Assembly (NCBI GenBank): GCA_964642165.1
Contig: CAZXOC010000429.1
Coordinates: 1 to 5,036 of the forward strand
Length of the DNA: 5,036 nt
Reading direction: 5' to 3'
From: CAYRVX01 sp964642165
GTDB taxonomy: Bacteria > Planctomycetota > Phycisphaerae > SM23-33
Both the position numbers and the translations under genes were made by a program. Positions 1 to 3,934 of this stretch are shown one piece after another. Numbering within the stretch: the stretch's first letter is position 1; each line of letters starts with the position of its first letter. The notes beneath the pieces are model-generated. The model made no database searches. It was not told the DNA's origin and was given only the letters and a program-made list of their open reading frames with translations.

Positions 1-321
<321 letters not shown>

Positions 322-384
322 CATCCGTCGTTGGCCTTCACCAACGCGGGTGCCGCAGGCCGTCTGAATGTGCCCCCCTCCCGG

Positions 385-398
385 GGGGCCGAAAGGCC
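385..398 (+). repeat. 14-nt direct repeat, copy 1 (GAAA-capped hairpin)
   Basis: The 14-mer GGGGCCGAAAGGCC occurs here and again at 442-455, identical over 14 bases and 57 nt apart. Each copy can fold as a GGCC stem closed by a GAAA (GNRA-class) tetraloop. In this copy the 5' half also lies in the 3' arm of the competing C/G hairpin at 372-389, so the two folds exclude each other. Confidence 0.7.
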
Positions 399-440
399 GG
401 TGGGCCTGCCACGCTTTCCCTATTGGGATATCCCGTCCGC

Positions 441-458
441 CGGGGCCGAAAGGCCCCG
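441..458 (+). repeat. 14-nt direct repeat, copy 2, as a 7-bp GAAA hairpin before 5S
   Basis: Copy 2 of the GGGGCCGAAAGGCC repeat occupies 442-455. Here the stem extends to 7 bp (CGGGGCC/GGCCCCG) with a GAAA loop at 448-451, making it the more stable of the two copies. It ends about 9 nt upstream of the inferred 5S start, so it may mark the 5' processing boundary of 5S. That function is an inference. Confidence 0.7.
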
Positions 459-466
459 CCGGGCTG

Positions 467-575
467 TGGCGGTGTCCTTACGTTGCGGGCCACACCTGTT
501 CCCATCCCGAACACAGAAGTTAAGCCGCAACGGCCGATGGTACTGCTTGCGCGGGAGAGTAGGTGAACGCCGCCT
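467..575 (+). rRNA. 5S ribosomal RNA
   Basis: This is a complete 5S rRNA, a component of the large-subunit central protuberance. The conserved core CCCATCCCGAACACAGAAGTTAAG (about 503-526) and the CGATGGTACTG block (from about 535) are diagnostic. Helix I pairs GGCGGTG (468-474) with CGCCGCC (568-574). Helix II pairs GTTGCGG with CCGCAAC (around 526-532). The GAGAGTAGG segment near 555-563 is the usual 3' part of the molecule. The inferred length of about 109 nt is slightly shorter than the common 115-120 nt, and the ends are set by helix I, so they may shift by a few bases. It lies about 145 nt after 23S in the standard 23S-5S order. Confidence 0.96.
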
Positions 576-585
576 TTATTCGAGA

Positions 586-611
586 GGCCCCGGGGCCGAC
601 GTCCCGGGGCC
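586..611 (+). terminator. GC-rich hairpin after 5S, candidate rRNA operon terminator
   Basis: A perfect 9-bp stem, GGCCCCGGG (586-594) with CCCGGGGCC (603-611), encloses an 8-nt loop. It starts about 11 nt after the 5S end, where an rRNA operon terminator is expected. No T-run follows it, so it is not a classical intrinsic terminator. It could stop transcription as a U-less GC hairpin, help mature the 5S 3' end, or do neither. The stem is certain; the function is a guess. Confidence 0.4.
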
Positions 612-861
612 GCTCACTTGCGCGGCCGACCGGCTCGTCGGGCGCGGCGGGCTTGTGTGCCCGGGGTGGATTCGGGGTGACCGGCAGGCGGGGAGTGTTG
701 CGCCGTCGGTGGCCGAGGCGGCTTGTATCGGGTTGGACTAAACCGCTGACGCGGCAGGGCTTCGCGAGGGGGGAAGTTCGGGGGATCGGTTGGGCCACGG
801 CCAAGCCGTTGGGCTACTCTCCTTCTGACAGACTCCCGCCGGGGGAGTCCTCTGTACCGGT
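612..861. other. Gene-free region downstream of the rRNA operon
   Basis: I see no credible gene here. Open frames exist on both strands but only because stops are rare at this GC content; their translations are low-complexity and rich in Arg, Pro and Gly. The stretch around 697-760 superficially resembles a tRNA D-arm, but has no T-loop or acceptor stem. A 7-bp hairpin with perfect arms GACTCCC (831-837) and GGGAGTC (843-849) stands out near the end, without a T-run. The region is best read as trailer plus intergenic DNA. Confidence 0.5.
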
Positions 862-903
862 TCAGCGTGAATTGGGCGCGGGGACGGTTCGGCTAAGCAA
901 CTG

Positions 904-926
904 ATCCGCCCGACCGTCGGGCGGGT
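904..926. terminator. Strong inverted repeat, possible terminator
   Basis: CCGCCCGA (906-913) pairs perfectly with TCGGGCGG (917-924) around a 3-nt loop. Two outer pairs (a T-G wobble and an A-T) extend the stem to 904-926. It lies between the plus-strand rRNA operon and the minus-strand transposase remnant, so it could stop transcripts from either side. Only a weak T-containing stretch (TATTGGTTAT) follows on the plus strand. The palindrome is certain; the terminator role is a modest inference. Confidence 0.4.
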
Positions 927-996
927 ATTGGTTATCGGAGGCTGGATTCTCTGAGGCATGGGGGACCTTCTCCAGCATGCCGGATCTGCCGCTTGG

Positions 997-1068
997 CCCC
1001 ACGCCACCCCCGCCCCTGACGCCACCACACACCCCATAGCCCACACCCCCCCAGCCGGCCCCCTGCCC
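997..1068 (-). other. G-rich tract on the minus strand, potential G-quadruplex
   Basis: On the plus strand this stretch is C-rich and nearly free of G. Read on the minus strand, it has runs of G at 1068-1066 (3), 1063-1059 (5), 1052-1046 (7), 1042-1040 (3) and 1035-1032 (4), separated by loops of 2-6 nt. More runs follow at 1016-1013, 1011-1007 and 1000-997. The first five runs satisfy the usual G-quadruplex pattern (four or more runs of at least three G with loops up to 7 nt). It lies in the non-conserved tail of the transposase frame. No function can be assigned. Confidence 0.6.
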
Positions 1069-1109
1069 GGAAAACCCAAGCCTTCCGCGGTTCAGCCCAA
1101 CCAAGCCTT

Positions 1110-1129
1110 TGCGGCGGCTCCACGCCGCA
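1110..1129. repeat. Inverted repeat next to the transposase break point
   Basis: A 7-bp perfect stem, TGCGGCG (1110-1116) with CGCCGCA (1123-1129), surrounds the 6-nt loop GCTCCA. It lies about 15 bp beyond the point where transposase similarity stops (about 1144). No T-run follows on either strand, so it is a weak terminator candidate. It could equally be chance at this GC content. Confidence 0.4.
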
Positions 1130-1398
1130 GAGACTCTCGTTCGTTCCAAGATGGCCGCGGCGAGCGCTTTGCCCGGTGGCCACAACGACCACGCGGCGCG
1201 CGAGAAGACACGGTGGTACGTGCTGGGATCGCCTCGGGCCAGGCCGCCCAGGGTCCGCAGGGCCGCCGTGACCGTTCGGCGACCCATCGTGAGGATAGCC
1301 CCGACGGCCAACGGGACCATTCGCTGGAAGGTCGGCTGGGCGAATGCTACAGAAAGGCCCATGAAAAGCGGCTCCGCCGCCGATGGGGGAGGGAGCAT

Positions 1399-1524
1399 AG
1401 CAGACTCCTTTCCGCTTCGTGGGCTTTGGTCAGCAACACGAATCGGCAGGAGTCGCTTCTATGCGCCAGCGAATCTGCTGTGCCCGGCCGGCGCAGCTCA
1501 CCGAGAGAACGGCAGAAGTCGAGC
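1399..1524. other. Gap between asd and the transposase remnant
   Basis: This short gap has no gene. Downstream of asd (minus strand), TGCGCCGG and CTGGCGCA (1495-1488 and 1469-1462) can pair over 8 positions, including one G-T wobble, with an 18-nt loop. This is a weak terminator candidate for asd and has no T-run. One end of the insertion sequence that carried the transposase should lie here, but I could not match a terminal inverted repeat to anything beyond the break point. Confidence 0.35.
1405..1410 (-). promoter_or_regulatory. Ribosome binding site of the transposase remnant
   Basis: The minus strand reads AAGGAG, 6 nt before the ATG at 1398. This is the best Shine-Dalgarno match I noticed in the window. 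It supports the 1398 start over Met13, and indicates that the 5' end of the mobile gene is preserved while its 3' part is lost. Confidence 0.6.
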
Positions 1525-2523
1525 TTAGAGCCGCTCGGCGATCTGGACGGCGTTGAGGGCGGCGCCCTTGCGGATCTGATCGCCGCAGACGAACAGCTCG
1601 ACGCCGCGGCCGTCGGGCTGGGAGACGTCCTGCCGAATCCGCCCGACGAGGACCTCGTCCTTGCCGGAGGCGTCCACGGGCATGGGGAAGTAGTTCCGCT
1701 CGCGGTCGTCGACGACCTTCACGCCGGGGGCGGCGGCGAGGATCTCGCGGACCTCGTCGTCGGTGACGGGCTCGGCGAACTCGAGGTTGATCGCCTCGCT
1801 GTGGGCCCGCAGGACCGGCACGCGGATGCAGGTGGCCGTCACGCGGATCGCGTCGTCGTGGAAGATCTTCCGCGTCTCGCGGAGCGTCTTGCGCTCCTCG
1901 AGGTTGTAGCCGTCCGGGCCGATCTCGGTGCCGTGGCTCCAGACGTTGAACGCGCTGGGGTGCGGCAGCTCCCTGGGCTCGAACGTCTCGCCGGCCAGGT
2001 ACGCGCGCGTCGCCGCCTCCAGCTCCGCCATCGCCGGGGCACCGGCGCCGCTGACGGCCTGGTACGTGCTCATCACGATCCGCCGAACCGGGTGGGCCTG
2101 GTGCAGCGGCCAGACCGGGACGTTCATGATGATCGTCGAGCAGTTCGGGTTGGCGATGACGCCCTGGTGCCGGGCGATGTCCCCGGCGTTGATCTCCGGG
2201 ATCACCAGCGGCACGTCGGGCTCCATCCGGAAGGCGGAGGTGTTGTCCACGACGACGGCCCCCGCCGCCACCGCCTTGGGCGCGAACTCCTTCGACAGCC
2301 CTCCCCCCGCCGAGGCCAGCACCAGCTCGACGCCGTGGAAGCTGTCGGCCGTCAGCTCCTCTACCGTCAGCGCCTCACCCTGGAACGTCAGCTTCCGCCC
2401 GGCCGAACGGTGCGAGGCCAGGAGCTTCAGGCTCTTCAGCGGAAAGTCGCGCTCGTCCAGCAGCTTGAGGAACTCGGTGCCTACCGCGCCGGTGGCGCCC
2501 ATGATGGCCGTGTGCCAACTCAT
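1525..2523 (-). CDS. asd: Aspartate-semialdehyde dehydrogenase
   Basis: This cytoplasmic enzyme reduces L-4-aspartyl phosphate with NADPH to aspartate semialdehyde, the branch point to diaminopimelate/lysine, threonine and methionine. The 332-residue protein has the normal family length. The NADP-binding loop GATGAVG is at residues 9-15. The catalytic cysteine is C128 in ANPNCST. Active-site Q155 lies in TYQAVSGAG, and the substrate-binding segment RVPVLRAHSEAINLEF carries R234 and the catalytic histidine H241. The final segment DQIRKGAALNAVQIAE (315-330) is also typical. RAHS in place of the E. coli-type GHS occurs in the branch that includes cyanobacterial enzymes, as I recall. The start at 2523 is chosen because MSWHTAIMGATG places the nucleotide loop where the family has it; the frame stays open upstream to 2718, but that extension has no family similarity. 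A modest GGTGAG lies 4 nt upstream. The gene is divergent from alr, and no product of its own pathway is adjacent on its strand. Confidence 0.97.
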   Translation of the reverse strand: MSWHTAIMGATGAVGTEFLKLLDERDFPLKSLKLLASHRSAGRKLTFQGEALTVEELTADSFHGVELVLASAGGGLSKEFAPKAVAAGAVVVDNTSAFRMEPDVPLVIPEINAGDIARHQGVIANPNCSTIIMNVPVWPLHQAHPVRRIVMSTYQAVSGAGAPAMAELEAATRAYLAGETFEPRELPHPSAFNVWSHGTEIGPDGYNLEERKTLRETRKIFHDDAIRVTATCIRVPVLRAHSEAINLEFAEPVTDDEVREILAAAPGVKVVDDRERNYFPMPVDASGKDEVLVGRIRQDVSQPDGRGVELFVCGDQIRKGAALNAVQIAERL

Positions 2524-2541
2524 CGCTCTCACCGTCACTCC

Positions 2542-2588
2542 GGATGTCCCGGGCATCCCTGGCGGCCCGGGCCGCTCCGGGAGCTCCG
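2542..2588 (-). promoter_or_regulatory. Palindrome-rich leader of asd
   Basis: Between the predicted asd promoter and its start codon, several inverted repeats lie end to end. These are GGATG/CATCC (2542-2546 with 2554-2558), the perfect 14-bp palindrome GCGGCCCGGGCCGC (2562-2575) and GGAGCTCC (2580-2587). If the predicted start of transcription near 2583 is right, most of this lies in the 5' untranslated RNA and could fold just upstream of the ribosome binding site. It does not look like a lysine riboswitch, being far too short. A role in attenuation or repressor binding is possible but unproven. Confidence 0.45.
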
Positions 2589-2589
2589 G

Positions 2590-2618
2590 ATGATAGCATA
2601 ATCGGCCGAAGCGGCCAA
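2590..2618 (-). promoter_or_regulatory. Predicted asd promoter
   Basis: On the minus strand, TTGGCC (2618-2613) is followed by a 17-bp spacer and TATCAT (2595-2590). These match the sigma-70 consensus at 4 of 6 and 5 of 6 positions. This is the most AT-rich spot in the gap between asd and alr. A 5-bp hairpin repeat GGCCG/CGGCC with a 3-nt centre (2604-2616) overlaps the spacer and -35 box and could be an operator. Confidence 0.5.
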
Positions 2619-2652
2619 CTCCTTGGGCGCAGGTTTGCCGCGCGCCGCGGCG

Positions 2653-2681
2653 TTTCGCCGGAGGCAGCGGGCCGGTAGAAT
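2653..2681 (+). promoter_or_regulatory. Predicted alr promoter
   Basis: TAGAAT (2676-2681) matches the -10 consensus at 5 of 6 positions and lies about 35 bp before the alr start, giving a leader of about 28 nt. The -35 position with a 17-bp spacer holds TTTCGC (2653-2658), a poor match. It sits within the small inverted repeat CGGCG/CGCCG (2648-2660), which could instead bind an activator or repressor. Confidence 0.4.
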
Positions 2682-2704
2682 GCAGGCGCCCCGGCCCAGC
2701 GGCG

Positions 2705-2710
2705 AAGGGA
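2705..2710 (+). promoter_or_regulatory. Ribosome binding site of alr
   Basis: AAGGGA lies 6 nt before the ATG at 2717, a normal spacing, and decides the start. Another ATG at 2712 is only 1 nt from this site and is out of frame; it would encode a 6-codon peptide ending at 2732, so it is unlikely to be used efficiently. Confidence 0.6.
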
Positions 2711-2716
2711 CATGCC

Positions 2717-3847
2717 ATGGAAAGCTACCTGACGGCGGAGCTCTCGTCCTCGGCGGTCCGCCACAACGCGGCCCTGCTGCGCGAGCGGATGGCCGCCCAC
2801 ACGAAGCTCTTCGCGGTCGTGAAGGCCGACGCCTACGGCCACGGGCTGCGAACGCTGCTCGGCGTGGTGAGCGACGTGGCCGACGGCCTGGCCGTCGCCA
2901 GCCCCGAGGAGGCCGCCCAGCTTCGACAACTCGGCTACGAGAGGCCGGTCCTCGTGTTCTTCTCCCCCTGCGCCCACGCCGACGGCAAGGAGCGGCGCGA
3001 GCAGTTGGCCGAGCTGATCCGCGGGCAGGTGACGCTGACGGTGGTGGCCCCGGCGGAGGTGACGGCCGTCGGCGAGGTCGCCCGCCAGGTCGGCGCCGAG
3101 GCGGAGGTGCACGTCAAGATCGACACGGGCATGGGGCGCAGCGGCGCGCTGCCCGAGGCCGCGCCCGACCTGATCGACCAGGCCCGCCGCGAGGAGGGCG
3201 TGCGCCTCGCCGGGCTCTACACGCACTTCGCGACGGCCGACGAGTCCGACAAGACCGCCACGCGCGAGCAGCTCCGGCGTTTCCTGGAGGCGGTGGAGGC
3301 CGCCGGCGGGCCGAGCGGGCTGATGCTCCACGCCGCCAACTCCGCCGCGGCCATCGACCTGCCCGAGACCCACCTGGACATGATCCGCCCGGGCATCGCC
3401 CTGTACGGCTGCCAGCCCTCCGGCGAGCTGCACACGAAGCTGCCGCTGAGGCCCGTCCTGCGCCTGACCGCTCCGCTGATGCAGCGCAAGACGCTCCCGG
3501 CCGGGAGCCGCTGCGGCTACGGGCTCACCCACACGTTCGACAGGGACACGCCGGTGGGGCTCGTGCCCGTCGGGTACGCCGACGGCTACCCGCGCCGCCT
3601 GACCAACCGCGCGACGATGCGCGTCGGCGGGCGCGACGTGCCGGTCCGCGGGCGCGTCTCCATGGACCAGGTCATCATCGACCTTACCGACGTGCCCGGC
3701 GCGGCCGTCGGCGACGAGGTGGAGGTCATCTCCAACGACCCCGCCGCCCCGCACAGCGTCGAGGGCCTCGCCCGCCTCTGCGGGACGATCCCCTACGAGG
3801 TAACGTGCGGGCTGGGCGGGCGCGTCCGGCGCGTGCTCGTGGACTAG
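2717..3847 (+). CDS. alr: Alanine racemase
   Basis: This PLP-dependent enzyme interconverts L- and D-alanine and supplies D-Ala for the peptidoglycan stem peptide. The 376-residue protein has the standard two-domain layout: an N-terminal TIM barrel (about 1-240) and a C-terminal beta domain. The PLP lysine is K36 in VVKADAYGHG, with Y40 in the same motif. R141 lies in MGRSG, H169 in YTHFATADE, and R224 in DMIRPGIALYG. The second catalytic base is Y268 in CGYGLTHTF, contributed by the partner subunit of the dimer. M316-D317 in RVSMDQ and Y359 in IPYEVTCGLGGRV complete the active site. All key residues are present, so it should be active. The segment at 82-97 (FSPCAHADGKERREQL) is longer than I remember in the Geobacillus enzyme and may be a lineage-specific loop. 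The gene is divergent from asd, which feeds diaminopimelate synthesis, and is followed after 87 bp by a same-strand gene. Confidence 0.97.
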   Translation: MESYLTAELSSSAVRHNAALLRERMAAHTKLFAVVKADAYGHGLRTLLGVVSDVADGLAVASPEEAAQLRQLGYERPVLVFFSPCAHADGKERREQLAELIRGQVTLTVVAPAEVTAVGEVARQVGAEAEVHVKIDTGMGRSGALPEAAPDLIDQARREEGVRLAGLYTHFATADESDKTATREQLRRFLEAVEAAGGPSGLMLHAANSAAAIDLPETHLDMIRPGIALYGCQPSGELHTKLPLRPVLRLTAPLMQRKTLPAGSRCGYGLTHTFDRDTPVGLVPVGYADGYPRRLTNRATMRVGGRDVPVRGRVSMDQVIIDLTDVPGAAVGDEVEVISNDPAAPHSVEGLARLCGTIPYEVTCGLGGRVRRVLVD

Positions 3848-3859
3848 GCCGCGCGCGGC

Positions 3860-3895
3860 GGGGCCGCCCGGACGCACAGCCGGCGGGCGGACCCC
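3860..3895 (+). terminator. Strong GC hairpin after alr, possible terminator
   Basis: GGGG-CCGCCCG (3860-3870) pairs with CGGGCGG-A-CCCC (3884-3895), giving 11 bp with one bulged A and a 13-nt loop, starting 12 nt after the alr stop. No T-run follows. It might terminate or attenuate transcription between alr and the next gene. The 5' arm can alternatively pair with a second copy of the 3' arm at 3904-3910, so two mutually exclusive folds are possible. Confidence 0.4.
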
Positions 3896-3910
3896 GTGCC
3901 CGGCGGGCGG
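3880..3910 (+). repeat. 11-nt tandem-like direct repeat, period 20
   Basis: CCGGCGGGCGG occurs at 3880-3890 and again at 3900-3910, identical over 11 bases and exactly 20 bp apart (about two helical turns). Both copies lie in the gap between alr and the propeller gene. Spacing of this kind would suit a DNA-binding dimer on one face of the helix, but at this GC content chance is a real alternative. Confidence 0.55.
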
Positions 3911-3934
3911 GTTGGAGAGTATGGTGTTCTGCCG

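Larger units (their letters stand above)
322..466 (+). other. 23S-5S internal transcribed spacer, hairpin-rich
   Basis: This spacer holds no tRNA and no convincing ORF. It is packed with potential RNA stems. A 6-bp hairpin lies at 329-346 (CGTTGG/CCAACG, loop CCTTCA), right after the 23S end. A 7-bp stem joins 355-361 to 403-409 and encloses a 7-bp C/G hairpin at 372-389 (loop TCCC). A 10-bp perfect palindrome GGGATATCCC sits at 425-434. A 7-bp hairpin with a GAAA tetraloop is at 441-458, just before the 5S gene. Stems like these are expected to be trimmed during rRNA maturation, for example by RNase III-type enzymes. The stems are read directly from base complementarity; their role in processing is inferred. 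Confidence 0.75.
862..1398 (-). pseudogene. Truncated DDE-type transposase (N-terminal remnant)
   Basis: The first ~85 residues (1398 down to about 1144) read as the N-terminal region of a DDE-superfamily transposase of the IS701/IS4-like kind. The key stretch is VGAILTMGRRTVTAALRTLG (residues 32-51), followed by DPSTYHRVFSRAAWS (57-71) and a short KALAAAILE helix. In intact relatives, as I recall them, this leads into the first catalytic Asp of an RNase H-fold domain in a protein of about 350-450 residues. Here the similarity ends at about residue 85. The frame stays open for another ~93 residues to 862, but that tail is Gly/Arg-rich with no DDE motif, and I find no continuation in the other minus-strand frames. 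The start is chosen because AAGGAG lies 6 nt upstream; Met13 (1362) is an alternative. The product is probably non-functional. The family call is from remembered motifs, not a search. Confidence 0.72.

Noticed and set aside
697..760. Possible tRNA (GGTGGCCGAGGCGG resembles a Ser/Leu D-arm)
   Set aside because: No 7-nt anticodon loop on a 5-bp stem, no T-loop of the GTTCRA type and no acceptor stem could be found.
1411..1524. Terminal inverted repeat of the insertion sequence
   Set aside because: Short resemblance between 1090-1108 (reverse complement) and 1422-1435 (GGCTTGGT versus GGCTTTGGT) is too weak and too short to call.
958..2601. 547-codon open frame on the plus strand
   Set aside because: It is antisense to asd and the transposase remnant, both of which have clear family motifs. 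Its own protein shows no recognisable motif and biased composition.
2524..2716. Lysine riboswitch upstream of asd
   Set aside because: The leader after the predicted promoter is only about 60 nt, far shorter than the roughly 170-nt lysine aptamer, and contains only simple palindromes.
2524..2718. N-terminal extension of asd by 65 codons
   Set aside because: The extension lies over the predicted promoters and has no family similarity; the nucleotide-binding loop fits the usual position only from the 2523 start.
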